Notes: generated by a model not told the origin, from the sequence alone. DNA of 64,000 nt from Roseisalinus antarcticus (GCF_900172355.1 NZ_FWFZ01000008.1:124001-188000); one strand, 5' to 3'; positions 7,969-17,001 are shown, counted from the first letter of the stretch. Made by a program: numbers and translations.

Positions 7969-8853
7969 TCATGCGGCGCGGACCTTTCGCTGTCGCTCGC
8001 CGCCGGTGGTGGCCTGCCCGCGGGTGAGGCGGGTCATCAGGCGGGCGAGCACGATTTCGGAGACCCGCGTGAAGGCCAGGTAGAAGACGAGCAACGCGAG
8101 GAAATACCACATGCGCCAGTCGCCGTGGGGATAGTCGGTGAATTGCGGTGTCTTGGTGCCGCCGAGATCGCGCGCCCAATAGACGATATCCTCGACCCCC
8201 AGCAGGAACAGCAGCGGCGTCGCCTTGACAAGGACCATCCAGAGGTTCGAAAGGCCGGGCAGGGCATAAACCCACATCTGCGGCACCAGGATGCGCCAGA
8301 ACGTCTGACGCGAGGACATGCCGTAGGCCTCGGCCGTCTCGATCTGGCCGCGGGGCACGGCGCGCATGGCACCGAAGAGGACATTGGCTGCAAACGCGCC
8401 GAAGACGATCGCGAAGGTCAGGACCGCGAGCGAAAAGCCATAGGTCTCGTGGATCCACTGGGGCGAGGTGGACAGTGGTACCTTGGCCGCGTCGCAGACC
8501 ACGAAATCGCTGCCCTGCCGGATCGGCGCGTCCCAGTCCGGGCATTTCACCTTGTGGCGGACCCATTCGAGCATCTGGTCCAGCGCGATGACGAAGAACA
8601 GGAAGAAGGCGATGTCGGGCACGCCGCGCACCACCGCGATATAGCCCCGGCCCAGCCATGACAGGGGCGCGGGCCCGCGCGCGACGGCCGCCGCGACGAA
8701 GCCGAAGGCGAGCGCGAGGGGCGCCGTGATCGCCAGCAGCAGCAGCACGGTTCCGAAGGCGCCGTAGAAGGCCAGGTGCTTGCCCGTGGTCAGGTAGCAG
8801 GCGAGCCAGGGCAGCATGTCGAGCGTCGCGGGATCGGTGCAGAAAGAATACAA
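7969..8853 (-). CDS. Polar amino acid/amine ABC transporter permease (HisQ type)
   Basis: 294 residues, longer than the partner permease because of a periplasmic insertion (about residues 105-140, HKVKCPDW to the second cysteine in DFVVCDAAK). The coupling loop reads GAMRAVPRGQIETAEAYGMS and the family segment is VVRGVPDIAFFLFFVIAL. The chosen start is TTG at 8853, which keeps the N-terminal segment CTDPATLDMLPWLACYL that I recall from relatives; an ATG at 8817 is the alternative. Neither has a strong ribosome binding site. Confidence 0.9.
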   Translation of the reverse strand: MYSFCTDPATLDMLPWLACYLTTGKHLAFYGAFGTVLLLLAITAPLALAFGFVAAAVARGPAPLSWLGRGYIAVVRGVPDIAFFLFFVIALDQMLEWVRHKVKCPDWDAPIRQGSDFVVCDAAKVPLSTSPQWIHETYGFSLAVLTFAIVFGAFAANVLFGAMRAVPRGQIETAEAYGMSSRQTFWRILVPQMWVYALPGLSNLWMVLVKATPLLFLLGVEDIVYWARDLGGTKTPQFTDYPHGDWRMWYFLALLVFYLAFTRVSEIVLARLMTRLTRGQATTGGERQRKVRAA

Positions 8854-8994
8854 GGGACGGACGCCTTATCTCAGCCGGTCGGATGATCTTTGCAATGGCG
8901 GGTCGCTTAGGCAAGCGGCGTCGGCCTGTGCGGCCCCCCGTCGCGGACGGCCCGCCGGCGTCTGCCTTGAAAATGGCCGCCCGGCGGCGGCCGT

Positions 8995-9023
8995 GGCGCG
9001 GGCCCGGATGAAGGGCCCGCGCC
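8995..9023 (-). terminator. Intercistronic hairpin after the binding-protein gene
   Basis: A perfect 11-bp stem (GGCGCGGGCCC / GGGCCCGCGCC) with a 7-nt loop lies 12 bp past the stop of the solute-binding protein gene on the minus strand and before the permease gene. There is no U-tract, so it is more likely a transcript-stabilising or attenuating stem that lets the binding protein be made in excess over the permeases, as is common in ABC operons (inference). Confidence 0.6.
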
Positions 9024-9034
9024 GCCTCGGTCGA

Positions 9035-9772
9035 TTATTCGTAGGTCGCGGCGTCCTCGCCGAACCACTTCAGGATCATCTCGTTCAGCGTGCCGTCCTC
9101 TTTCATCGAGGTGATGGCCGCGTCGAAGGAGGCCTTGAGCTCGGTATCGCTTTCGCGCAGGCCCATGCCGACGCCGCCGCCCAGCTGGACGTCCTCGCCC
9201 ACGAACATCAGCTCGCCGCCCGAGGCGTCGACGATCGGAACCAGGTAGTCCTTGTCGGCGAAGACCGCGTCGGCCTCGCCGTTGCGGACCGCGGCGACGG
9301 TTTCCTCGGGGGTGGCGTATTCGATCAGGGCGGCGCCGCTCTCGGCGACGTATCCGGCCTGGATCGTGGCGGTCTGGGCGGCGACGACGCCACCGGTCAG
9401 GTCGGCGTCCTCGGACGTGCCGACAAAGGCGGAGGAGGCGGGCGGGATGTAATTCTGAGTGAAGTCGATGACCTCGTCGCGCTCGTCAGTGATCGACATG
9501 CCGGCGATGATCGTGTCGTAATTGCCCGAGACGAGGTTGGGGATGATCGAATCCCACTCGTTCGTCACCCATTCGCAGGTCAGTTCCGCGCGGGCGCAAA
9601 GCTCGTTTCCGAGCTCGATTTCGAAGCCGTCGACCTCGCCGGAATCGTTGAGGAAGTTGTAGGGAGGGTAGGCCCCCTCCGTGCCCATCCGGACGGTGGT
9701 TTCGTGTTCGGCGGCAAAGGCCATGCCGGCGGCAAGTGCAAGGCTGGCGGTCGTCAGCGCGAGTCTCTTCAT
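9035..9772 (-). CDS. Periplasmic polar amino acid/amine-binding protein
   Basis: 245 residues. A Sec signal peptide (KRLALTTASLALAAGMAFA) precedes the mature start at about residue 22. The type 2 periplasmic binding fold is shown by VRMGTEGAYPPYNFLND, GFEIELGNELC, WDSIIPNLVSGNYDTIIAGM and ITDERDEVIDFTQNY. Two cysteines (ELCARAELTCEW) probably form the disulfide seen in lysine/arginine/ornithine-type proteins. Start ATG at 9772 is supported by GGGAG 8 nt upstream. It is the capture component of the ABC importer encoded around it. Confidence 0.94.
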   Translation of the reverse strand: MKRLALTTASLALAAGMAFAAEHETTVRMGTEGAYPPYNFLNDSGEVDGFEIELGNELCARAELTCEWVTNEWDSIIPNLVSGNYDTIIAGMSITDERDEVIDFTQNYIPPASSAFVGTSEDADLTGGVVAAQTATIQAGYVAESGAALIEYATPEETVAAVRNGEADAVFADKDYLVPIVDASGGELMFVGEDVQLGGGVGMGLRESDTELKASFDAAITSMKEDGTLNEMILKWFGEDAATYE

Positions 9773-9970
9773 CTGTGGTCTCCCGTGTTGGTGCGGCCGC
9801 GTTTGTGCTGCGCGGTCCGTATCGTGTCGCAGACGGTCAAGCAGAATTGTGCGCTTGGCATGACGGCAGCGCCGGTGTCGCGGCGTCCGTCTGTGCAAAT
9901 GCCCGCTTTTTCGGCGCCCATCAGTCCCTCGGGGCCGGGTCCACGGTGGTCCGGCCGGTCGGCATTGGCC

Positions 9971-10741
9971 TCAGGCGGCCTGGCCCGCGTTCAGGAAGCC
10001 ACGCAGGCGCTCGGATTTCGGGCTGCCGAACAGCGCGTCGGGCGGGCCCTCTTCCTCGATCAGGCCCTGGTGCAGGAAAACGACGTGATCGGAGACATCG
10101 GCGGCCAGTTTCATGTCATGGGTCACGATCACCATCGTGCGCCCTTCTTCAGCCAGGGCCTTGATCACGCGGACGACTTCCTGTTCCAGCTCGGGGTCGA
10201 GGGCGGAGGTCGGCTCGTCGAACAGCAGCGCCTTGGGCTCCATCGCGAGGGCGCGGGCGATGGCGGCGCGCTGCTGCTGGCCGCCGGACAGTTGCGCGGG
10301 GTAGGCATCGGCCTTGTCGCCGATCCCGACCTTGGCAAGATAGCCGCGGGCCGTCTCTTCGACCTCGGCGCGGTTGTGGCCGAGGACGGTGACCGGCGCC
10401 TCCATGACGTTCTGCAACATCGTCATGTGCGCCCAGAGGTTGAACTGCTGGAACACCATCGACAGGTTCGTCCGGATCCGGATCATCTGTTTGCGGTCGC
10501 CGGGGTGGCGGCCATGGCCCTGGCCGCGCCAGATGACCGGCTCGCCGCAGAAGATGACGTCGCCCTGCTGGCTGTCCTCCAGCAGGTTGGCGCAGCGCAG
10601 CAGGGTCGATTTGCCGGAGCCGGAGGAGCCGATCATCGACACGACATGGCCGGCGGGGGCTGTGATGTCGACGCCCTTGAGGACCTCCAGCGCACCGTAG
10701 CTTTTGTGCAGATTTCGGATTTCGATGACAGGCGCGGTCAT
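9971..10741 (-). CDS. Polar amino acid/amine ABC transporter ATPase
   Basis: 256 residues. Walker A GSSGSGKST, Q-loop VFQQFNLW, signature LSGGQQQR, Walker B ALLFDEPTSALDPE and switch His in VIVTHD are all intact. It is of the HisP/GlnQ type. Start ATG at 10741 follows GGGGGA. It is the first gene of the minus-strand operon that runs to 2009 (ATPase, binding protein, two permeases, ligase, amidotransferase, ligase, methyltransferase remnant, oxidase), so its promoter should lie in the short gap 10742-10835. Confidence 0.95.
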   Translation of the reverse strand: MTAPVIEIRNLHKSYGALEVLKGVDITAPAGHVVSMIGSSGSGKSTLLRCANLLEDSQQGDVIFCGEPVIWRGQGHGRHPGDRKQMIRIRTNLSMVFQQFNLWAHMTMLQNVMEAPVTVLGHNRAEVEETARGYLAKVGIGDKADAYPAQLSGGQQQRAAIARALAMEPKALLFDEPTSALDPELEQEVVRVIKALAEEGRTMVIVTHDMKLAADVSDHVVFLHQGLIEEEGPPDALFGSPKSERLRGFLNAGQAA

Positions 10742-10835
10742 GTGTCCCCCTTGTGCGATGCCGCAAACTAGGACGCAGAACGCGGTAGAATGCAACGATT
10801 TGCGACGGGCGGCTGGCCGGACCGGGGGCGGATGC

Positions 10836-11585
10836 CTAATAGGTCGGCGGGGTGGGGACCGCGAGATAGGCCTCGGCCGGGATATCGACCAGCGCGGTGA
10901 TGGGCAGGACCGCGCGGTCGCGGGCCGGCATCGCGTCGATCGCCGCCCTCGCGGCGTGGCGCAGGGCGGCGGCATCGCCGGCGGGGCCGGTGACAAAGGG
11001 CAGGCCGGGGGTGGGGGCGGTGTGGCCGACCTCGGTCAGGGCGGCGGTCTCGGCGTCCCAGGCGGTGGCCATGCGCCAGGTCTGCATGTCGATGCAGGCG
11101 ATATCCGCGGCACCGCCCGCCACTGCCGCGATCGAGGCGCGGTGGCCACCGGTGGACAGAATGCTCTCGAACCGAGGCAGGCCGAGATCGCGCATGTGGT
11201 TCTGCGCCGCCGCCCAGCCCGATTGCGAGTTCCGGCTGTTGTAGGCCAGGGTCAGCCCGGCCCAGGCGGCCGGGTCGGTCCCGGCGGTGTCGCGGCGCAT
11301 GATGAAGGTCGAGGCATAATGCCCGGGCGGACAGCCGGGCAGGCCATAATCGGGTGTGCCGATCAACTGGACATGGCCATGCAGGCGCGCCCGGAACGGC
11401 AACCCGCAGCATTGGGAGAAGGCGAGATCCGGGCAAAGCCAGTGATCCCAGAGACTTTCGGGATCTTCCAGGGTCTCCGGCAGGTCGGGCCCGGCGAGGG
11501 CACGGATCGCAGACCAGAGGTTGTGCTGGGCCGCCGCCGTCTCGGGCCGCGCGTACATGGGCAACGCCGCACGGGGCGTGGTCAC
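10836..11585 (-). CDS. PhnD-like substrate-binding-fold protein without signal peptide
   Basis: 249 residues resembling phosphate/phosphonate-type periplasmic binding proteins: QLIGTPDYGLPGCPPGHYAS, then TLAYNSRNSQSGWAAA and VAGGAADIACIDMQTWRM. It has no signal peptide or lipobox, so it should be cytoplasmic, and it is shorter than transported relatives. The start is GTG at 11585, overlapping the stop of the TerB-like gene (GTGA); an ATG at 11558 is possible. Lying behind rlmJ and a TerB-like gene and with no transporter nearby, it is not part of an importer. It may sense a small ligand (inference). Confidence 0.75.
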   Translation of the reverse strand: MTTPRAALPMYARPETAAAQHNLWSAIRALAGPDLPETLEDPESLWDHWLCPDLAFSQCCGLPFRARLHGHVQLIGTPDYGLPGCPPGHYASTFIMRRDTAGTDPAAWAGLTLAYNSRNSQSGWAAAQNHMRDLGLPRFESILSTGGHRASIAAVAGGAADIACIDMQTWRMATAWDAETAALTEVGHTAPTPGLPFVTGPAGDAAALRHAARAAIDAMPARDRAVLPITALVDIPAEAYLAVPTPPTY

Positions 11586-12025
11586 GACAGCCGTCCCTCG
11601 ACCCGCTGGCGCGCGAGGGCGCTGTCCTGGTCGGCCACGCCCAGCATCGGGGCGACCATGCGCAGCAGCGCGTCTTCCTCGTTGTCGCGGATGCCGTCGG
11701 CGAGGACGACTTCCCACAAGGTCTCGATCACCGCCTCGCGATCCTCGTATGGCACCGCATCCTTGATGGCGCGGGTAAAGCGCACGGTGTCGGGGGCCTG
11801 ATGCTCCAGCGTTTCGGCATCGGCGCGCAGCTTGGCCGAATCGACCGGGTTCAGGCCGTAGCGCACACCGACGATCCTGTCGATCCGCGCGATTTCCTCG
11901 GCGGAATATGTGCCGTCAGCCTTTGCCAGCCTCACGAGAAGCGCGGTCAGCGCCAGCCGGGCGTCGGTGTCGGGCAGGGGCTCTGGGGCGGGGGCCGTCA
12001 AGCGGCGCAGAAGATCACCAAACAT
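11582..12025 (-). CDS. TerB-like (tellurite resistance B fold) protein
   Basis: 147 residues, all-helical. LTALLVRLAKADGTYSAEEI and VVLADGIRDNEEDALLRMVA are the two acidic D/E-G-x-x-x-x-E metal-binding helix repeats of the TerB/DjlA N-terminal fold. The protein is soluble, with no export signal. It sits 5 bp after rlmJ and overlaps the PhnD-like gene by 4 nt, so the three genes form one operon. The function of stand-alone TerB proteins in this group is not established; tellurite resistance should not be assumed. Confidence 0.85.
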   Translation of the reverse strand: MFGDLLRRLTAPAPEPLPDTDARLALTALLVRLAKADGTYSAEEIARIDRIVGVRYGLNPVDSAKLRADAETLEHQAPDTVRFTRAIKDAVPYEDREAVIETLWEVVLADGIRDNEEDALLRMVAPMLGVADQDSALARQRVEGRLS

Positions 12026-12030
12026 GCCCG

Positions 12031-12819
12031 TTAGATAATGCCGGGGTCGCGGGAAGGAAAGAGGGCGGACAACCGCTCCAGCTCCGATGTGAGCGCCCAG
12101 GGCGGGTTCACGATGGCCAGGCCGGAGCCGATCATGCCGTGGCCGGGCCGCGCGGGCGGAAAGCCGATGCCGTGGAGCGTGATGCCGGGGATGTCCTTGC
12201 GCAGCCGGGCCACGAGGGGCTTGTGCACGCCCGAGACCAGCAGCGGAAACCACAGGATCAGGACGCCGACCGGCCAGATCCTGTGCACCTTTGCCAAGAG
12301 TGCCGGCATCGCCTTGTAGTCTTCCTTGAGCTCCCACGAAGGGTCGATGAGCATCAGCCCGCGACGCGGGGTCGGCGGGCAGATCGACATGGCAAGCTCT
12401 GCCCCGTCCTGGCGGTAGAGCCGAGCCTTGCCGCCCATCGTTGCGACCAGGGCCGCGTATTCCGCGGGATGAAGCTCGGCCAGGTGCAGGCTGTCGTCGG
12501 GGCGCACGAAATGCCGGGCGATCAGCGGCGAGCCGGGGTAGGCCTGCGGGCCGAAGCTGTCGCGCACCGCGGCGCAGGCGCGGATCAGCGGGTGGTCGGG
12601 GGGCAGGGTCCGGCCAACCCTGAGAATGCCTTGCGCTGCCTCGCCGGTCTTTTGCGCCTCGGCCCCGTCGAGCGCGTAGAGCCCGCGCCCGGCATGGGTT
12701 TCCACGTAGGTCATGGGCTTGGATTTCTGCGCCAGGTAGTCCAGCGCCGTGGCCAGCACCGCGTGCTTGTGGACATCCGCCATGTTGCCGGCGTGATAGG
12801 CATGTTGATAAGATAGCAT
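12031..12819 (-). CDS. rlmJ: 23S rRNA (adenine-2030 N6)-methyltransferase RlmJ
   Basis: 262 residues. RlmJ methylates A2030 of 23S rRNA. The N-terminus MLSYQHAYHAGNMADVHKHA is characteristic, YVETHAGRGLY is the SAM-binding motif I, and LMLIDPSWELKEDY holds the catalytic DPSWE (an N6-adenine DPPY variant). NPPW near the C-terminus is also typical. Start ATG at 12819 with GGGAT upstream. First gene of the rlmJ-terB-like-phnD-like operon. Confidence 0.95.
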   Translation of the reverse strand: MLSYQHAYHAGNMADVHKHAVLATALDYLAQKSKPMTYVETHAGRGLYALDGAEAQKTGEAAQGILRVGRTLPPDHPLIRACAAVRDSFGPQAYPGSPLIARHFVRPDDSLHLAELHPAEYAALVATMGGKARLYRQDGAELAMSICPPTPRRGLMLIDPSWELKEDYKAMPALLAKVHRIWPVGVLILWFPLLVSGVHKPLVARLRKDIPGITLHGIGFPPARPGHGMIGSGLAIVNPPWALTSELERLSALFPSRDPGII

Positions 12820-12926
12820 GCACGATCCCTGCATCGCGCGGAGAAATCCCGCAAGGCCCCGAATGTCGTTGGCCGAATCGGGCGGCGGGGCTAGTTAGCT
12901 TGAAAACGTGCAAAGAGGCGACCTTC

Positions 12927-13712
12927 GTGCAGACAAGACCAACAATTTCCGCGCTCTGCCTGATCCTTCCGGGGCTCTTGGCGATGCCTGCACAGGCGCA
13001 GCTCATGGGCGGCGACACGGGCAATTTCGTGGAATTCACCCTGCGGGGCGGGATCAACGCCGAGCCGGAATATTTCGGGTCCGAGGATCTGGCCTATGGT
13101 CCGGACTTCAACATCTCCGATGTCCGTTTGCGGTTTGCCGGGCGGGAGTTCGGCGGCGGTGACGCTCAGGGGTTCGGGGTCCATGGCGCGTTCCGCTACA
13201 TCGGGGCGCGGGATGCGAGCGCGTTCTCGGAATTGTCGGGGCTCGATGATGTGGACCTTGCGCTCGAGCTTGGCGTGGGGCTTGGATATACCTCCCGCGC
13301 ATTCGAGGCGTTTGCAGATCTGCGCTACGGCGTGGTTGGTCACGAATCCCTCGTGGCGGAGTTCGGGGCCGATGCGGTGTTTCGCCCTACGAACGACCTG
13401 ACCATGCGGTTCGGGCCGCGGCTGCTGTTGGGCAGCGAGGATTACACCCAGACCTATTTCGGCGTGAGTGCGGCCGAGGCCGCCGCATCGGGCGGCCGGT
13501 TCGCGGCCTTCGATGCGGATGCGGGCCCGGTGAGCGCGGGCGTCGAGCTTGGCGTGACCTACCAGATCAACCAGACTTGGGGGATCGACGGTGCGGTGAC
13601 CTACGAGCAATTCATCGGCTCGGCCGCCGACAGCCCGATCGTGTCGCAGGGCACGGCGGACCAGACCTCCGTGCGGCTGGGAATAACGCGCAGCCTGTCG
13701 CTGGATTTCTGA
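12927..13712 (+). CDS. MipA/OmpV-family outer-membrane protein
   Basis: 261 residues if started at GTG 12927; this start is chosen because AGAGG lies 8 nt upstream and a clean signal peptide follows (ISALCLILPGLLAMPAQA). A TTG at 12900 would add nine residues. The mature part has alternating beta-strand sequence (VEFTLRGGINAEPEYFGS, DLALELGVGLGYTSRAFEAF, LTMRFGPRLLLGSEDYTQTY) and ends in Phe, as outer-membrane barrels do. MipA relatives scaffold murein enzymes in E. coli; the role here is unproven. Confidence 0.85.
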   Translation: MQTRPTISALCLILPGLLAMPAQAQLMGGDTGNFVEFTLRGGINAEPEYFGSEDLAYGPDFNISDVRLRFAGREFGGGDAQGFGVHGAFRYIGARDASAFSELSGLDDVDLALELGVGLGYTSRAFEAFADLRYGVVGHESLVAEFGADAVFRPTNDLTMRFGPRLLLGSEDYTQTYFGVSAAEAAASGGRFAAFDADAGPVSAGVELGVTYQINQTWGIDGAVTYEQFIGSAADSPIVSQGTADQTSVRLGITRSLSLDF

Positions 13713-13714
13713 AG

Positions 13715-13763
13715 ACGGCGGACGGCGCTCGCGCCAGGGGCGCATCGCCCCGCCCACCGTCCC
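13715..13763. repeat. Convergent-gene palindromic element, copy A
   Basis: A GC-rich imperfect inverted repeat between the convergent MipA-like and YafY-like genes. The right half GCGCATCGCCCCGCCC and the left half GGACGGCGCTCGCGC both recur at 17002-17055, also between convergent genes. The position suggests a bidirectional terminator or dispersed repeat. Confidence 0.6.
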
Positions 13764-13773
13764 CGGCCGCTTT

Positions 13774-14391
13774 TCAGCTGCGATCGTAGTCCTTTGCGCG
13801 ACGGCCGGGTTCGTCGACGAACAGGCTGGGCAGGACTGTCAGCGCGGTGATCCTGTCGACCGGCGTTTCGCGAAAGACGCCGGCGGTTTCGTCCCATGAC
13901 AGCAGCGTCCAGAGCCGCCCCCAGAAGTCGAGCCGCAGGGGCCGCACCCGGTGGTCGTCCAGCAACAGCTTTTGCCGGGACCGGATCGCCTGGCGCAGCA
14001 CGGGCAGATGGCGCAGGGCGCGGGCGGCGGCGTCCGTCGGGCGGGCCGCGATGCCGTCCTCGGGCAGGGCCGCGTCGAGCTTGTCCGCGAGGCGGGCCGC
14101 TGCGGCGCCGAGTTCCGCATCGCCCGACTGGGCCACTGCCGCGAGGCCGACCTGCAGGGCCTCGAGCTCTTCCGGAGTGAGGTGCAGGGGCGGCAGGCTG
14201 ATCGTGGCGGTGATCCGGTAGCCGGTGCCACGGGTGCCGGCCACGGGTACGCCGGCCTCGCGCAGCGCCGCCATGTCGCGATAGATCGTACGTTCCGTCA
14301 CATCCAGCGCCGCGGCAAGATCGGCCGCCCGGTCCACGCCCGGGCGTTTGAGCCGGGACATCAGGTCGGACAGGCGGTCGGCACGGGTCAT
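13774..14391 (-). CDS. YafY-type HTH regulator (truncated WYL type)
   Basis: 205 residues. The N-terminal HTH_11 domain is clear: RAADLAAALDVTERTIYRDM followed by AALREAGVPVAGTRGTGYRI. The rest matches the linker and the start of a WYL ligand domain (LPPLHLTPEELEALQVGLAA, then RPLRLDFWGRLWTLLSWDET). WYL-type regulators often bind nucleic-acid-derived or nucleotide ligands. Start ATG at 14391. It is convergent with the MipA-like gene and divergent from tatA, and so could control its own promoter in the 14392-14550 gap. Confidence 0.88.
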   Translation of the reverse strand: MTRADRLSDLMSRLKRPGVDRAADLAAALDVTERTIYRDMAALREAGVPVAGTRGTGYRITATISLPPLHLTPEELEALQVGLAAVAQSGDAELGAAAARLADKLDAALPEDGIAARPTDAAARALRHLPVLRQAIRSRQKLLLDDHRVRPLRLDFWGRLWTLLSWDETAGVFRETPVDRITALTVLPSLFVDEPGRRAKDYDRS

Positions 14392-14550
14392 GGGCGCTCC
14401 TGACAGGTTTCTGTCACAAAAACCGCGCCGGCACCAGCGCGAGCGGAGAATGCCGCGCGAATGCGGGTTTCGTGGGAGGCCGCTGGCCGGTTAGGTGGGG
14501 GCGAAGTCTTTCGGCGCCCTCCGTGGTGCCCTCTCAGTGGAGTTGAAACC

Positions 14551-14763
14551 ATGCTGAACAACATCGGCCTTCCCGGCCTTCTTCTTATCGCCGTCGTCGT
14601 GCTTGTCCTGTTCGGGCGCGGCAAGATCTCGTCGTTGATGGGCGAGGTCGGCAAGGGCATCACCGCCTTCAAGCGGGGCGTCGACGATGGCAAGCAGGAG
14701 ATCGAGGACAGCCTCGACAGCAACCGCGACGAGGCGACGGCCGAGGAAAAAGACCGCGCCTGA
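14551..14763 (+). CDS. tatA: Twin-arginine translocase subunit TatA
   Basis: 70 residues. One N-terminal membrane helix ([20 protein letters not shown]) carries the conserved FGRGKI turn, followed by the amphipathic helix [17 protein letters not shown] and a charged tail. TatA polymerises to form the pore for folded proteins at the inner membrane. Start ATG at 14551 with GGAG 8 nt upstream. First gene of tatABC. Confidence 0.97.
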   Translation: MLNNIGLPGLLLIAVVVLVLFGRGKISSLMGEVGKGITAFKRGVDDGKQEIEDSLDSNRDEATAEEKDRA

Positions 14764-14788
14764 CCGGCGGTTCTAGAGGGCACATATC

Positions 14789-15268
14789 ATGTTCGGACTC
14801 GGATGGACCGAGATGCTGGTCATCGGCATCGTGGCGCTGATCGTCGTGGGTCCGGAGGACTTGCCGCAGATGTTTCGCACCATGGGCAAGTTCACCGGCA
14901 AGGCGCGGGGGATGGCGCGGGAATTCAGCCGCGCGATGAACGACGCCGCCGACCAGGCCGGCGTCAACGAGATCAACAAGTCCATCAAGGCCGCGGCCAA
15001 TCCGGCAAAGTTCAGCACGGACCAGCTGCGCAAGGCCGCCGGTTTCGGGCCCGAGACGCAGAAGCTGTCCGAGGAGCGCGAGGAGACCCGGCGCAAGGTC
15101 TCGGAATACACGGCGAAGAAGGCCGAGGAGCGGCTGGCCCGCGAGGCCGCGCAGGCCGAAGCCGACGAGGATGAAGCCGTGGCGGCCGAGCTTGCGGAGA
15201 GCGCCGAGGCCGAAGCCGAGGCGACCCCGCGTCCGCAGCCCGAGCAGAGCGAGACCTCGAAGTCATGA
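14789..15268 (+). CDS. tatB: Twin-arginine translocase subunit TatB
   Basis: 159 residues. The helix [20 protein letters not shown] holds the Glu and the GPEDLP hinge that distinguish TatB from TatA; an amphipathic helix and a long Glu/Ala-rich tail follow. TatB receives twin-arginine signal peptides together with TatC. The stop overlaps the tatC start (ATGA). The tail is acidic and repetitive, probably disordered. Confidence 0.96.
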   Translation: MFGLGWTEMLVIGIVALIVVGPEDLPQMFRTMGKFTGKARGMAREFSRAMNDAADQAGVNEINKSIKAAANPAKFSTDQLRKAAGFGPETQKLSEEREETRRKVSEYTAKKAEERLAREAAQAEADEDEAVAAELAESAEAEAEATPRPQPEQSETSKS

Positions 15269-16137
15269 CCCAGATCGACGAGCTTCAGGACAGCGCCGCG
15301 CCGCTGATCGAACACCTCCGGGAGTTGCGCTCTCGGCTGATACACTCGGTCGGGGCGTTCCTGGTCGGGATGATCATATGCTTCACCGTGGCGACCCCGG
15401 TGTTCAACTTCCTGACCCAGCCGCTGTGCCAGGTCCTCGCGGAGCGGGGCCAGGATTGCGACCTGATCTTCATCTCGCCGCAGGAAGGCTTCTTCGTCGC
15501 GATCAAGGTGTCGCTGCTGGGGGGGCTGATGCTGTCGTTCCCCTATATTTCCTACCAGATGTGGCGGTTCGTGGCGCCCGGGCTCTACAAGTCCGAGAAG
15601 GGCGCCTTTCTGCCGTTCATGCTGGCCTCGCCGTTCATGTTCCTGCTGGGGTCGTCCTTCGCCTTCTATGTGGTGACGCCGCTGGCCTATGATTTCTTCC
15701 TGGGCTTCCAGCAATTCGGGCAGGAGGGCGAGGCGGTCATCGAGCAGAGCGGGCTGTCGGTGGTGTTCCAGGGCTCGGCGCAGGAGTACCTGAACCTGAC
15801 GGTGAAGTTCATCGTGGCCTTCGGTCTGTGTTTCCAACTGCCCGTGTTGCTGACGTTGATGGGCAAGGCCGGGTTGGTATCGGCGCCGGGCCTGCGCTCG
15901 GTCCGGAAATACGCGGTGGTCGGCATCCTGCTGCTGGCGGCGATCGTGACCCCGCCGGACGTGGTGACGCAGATCATCCTCTTCGTGGTGGTCTACGGGC
16001 TCTACGAGATCTCGATCCACCTTGTGCAGCGCGTTGAGCGCAAGCGCGAAGAGCAGCTGCGCGCCGAAGGGGTGCTGGGCGAGAACGAGGGTCTGCACGA
16101 CCTCTATGAGGACGACGATGACGAGGCCGGACGATGA
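15265..16137 (+). CDS. tatC: Twin-arginine translocase subunit TatC
   Basis: 290 residues with six membrane helices. [17 protein letters not shown] is the cytosolic N-terminal recognition motif; [34 protein letters not shown] and [20 protein letters not shown] are further TatC signatures. The extended acidic C-tail ([10 protein letters not shown]) is longer than in E. coli. Start ATG overlaps the tatB stop and its stop overlaps the next gene, so four genes are coupled. Confidence 0.97.
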   Translation: MTQIDELQDSAAPLIEHLRELRSRLIHSVGAFLVGMIICFTVATPVFNFLTQPLCQVLAERGQDCDLIFISPQEGFFVAIKVSLLGGLMLSFPYISYQMWRFVAPGLYKSEKGAFLPFMLASPFMFLLGSSFAFYVVTPLAYDFFLGFQQFGQEGEAVIEQSGLSVVFQGSAQEYLNLTVKFIVAFGLCFQLPVLLTLMGKAGLVSAPGLRSVRKYAVVGILLLAAIVTPPDVVTQIILFVVVYGLYEISIHLVQRVERKREEQLRAEGVLGENEGLHDLYEDDDDEAGR

Positions 16138-16973
16138 GTGATCCGCTGGAGCGGGTTGCGGCCGCCCTCGAACGGCTTGCCCCGGCGCCCGAGGCGGCGC
16201 CGGATTTCGGCCAGGCGGCGGCGTTCGTCTGGCACCCGGATCCGGACCGTCTGGCGCCGGTGCGGACGGTGAACCGGGTGGATGTGGATCTGCTGCTGGG
16301 GATCGAGCGGTCGCGCGATACATTGCTGCAGAACACCCGCCAGTTCGCCGCTGGCTTGCCCGCGAACAATGCCCTGCTCTGGGGTGCCCGGGGCATGGGA
16401 AAGTCGAGCCTTGTCAAGGCGGTGCACGGCGCGGTTCACATGAACTACCCGGATCTGAAGATCATCGAGATCCAGCGTGAGGATCTCGCCTCCATCGGCC
16501 GCTGCCTGGCGCATCTGCGAGGGGCACGGGAACGCTTCGTGCTGTTCTGCGACGACCTGTCGTTTTCCCATGACGATGCCCATTACAAGTCGCTGAAAGC
16601 GGTTCTGGACGGCGGGATCGAGGGCCGGCCGGACAATGTCGTGCTTTACGCCACATCGAACCGGCGGCACCTGATGCCCCGGGACATGATCGAGAACGAG
16701 CGGTCTTCGGCGATTTCCCCCTCCGAGGCGGTGGAAGAGAAAGTGTCGCTTTCGGATCGGTTCGGGCTGTGGCTGGGATTTCATCCCTGTGACCAGGATC
16801 AGTATCTGGCGATGATCCGCGGCTATTGCGACGCCCACGGTGTCGAGATCGAAGAGGAGACGCTGCGGGCCGAGGCGATCGAATGGCAGGCCACGCGCGG
16901 ATCGCGGTCCGGCCGGGTCGCCTGGCAGTATTTCACCGATCTGGCGGGGCGGCGGGGCGTGACCCTGGGCTGA
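16134..16973 (+). CDS. DUF815-family AAA-type ATPase
   Basis: 279 residues. Walker A is NALLWGARGMGKSSLVKAV and Walker B is RFVLFCDDLSFSHDD; ATSNRRHLMP is the sensor region and FGLWLGFHPCDQDQYLAMI is typical of the DUF815 family. It overlaps the tatC stop by ATGA. The link with Tat is positional; a role in Tat quality control or remodelling would be inference. Confidence 0.88.
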   Translation: MSDPLERVAAALERLAPAPEAAPDFGQAAAFVWHPDPDRLAPVRTVNRVDVDLLLGIERSRDTLLQNTRQFAAGLPANNALLWGARGMGKSSLVKAVHGAVHMNYPDLKIIEIQREDLASIGRCLAHLRGARERFVLFCDDLSFSHDDAHYKSLKAVLDGGIEGRPDNVVLYATSNRRHLMPRDMIENERSSAISPSEAVEEKVSLSDRFGLWLGFHPCDQDQYLAMIRGYCDAHGVEIEEETLRAEAIEWQATRGSRSGRVAWQYFTDLAGRRGVTLG

Positions 16974-17001
16974 GGCCCCTTGCATCCCTGACCTGTTTCG
17001 C

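Noticed and set aside
10836-11585. Periplasmic phosphonate-importer component
   Set aside because: No signal peptide or lipobox and no permease or ATPase gene next to it; the adjacent ABC operon has its own binding protein.
14773-16323. 516-codon open frame antisense to tatB/tatC
   Set aside because: Antisense to two well-supported tat genes; its translation is His/Gln/Arg-rich without any recognisable domain.
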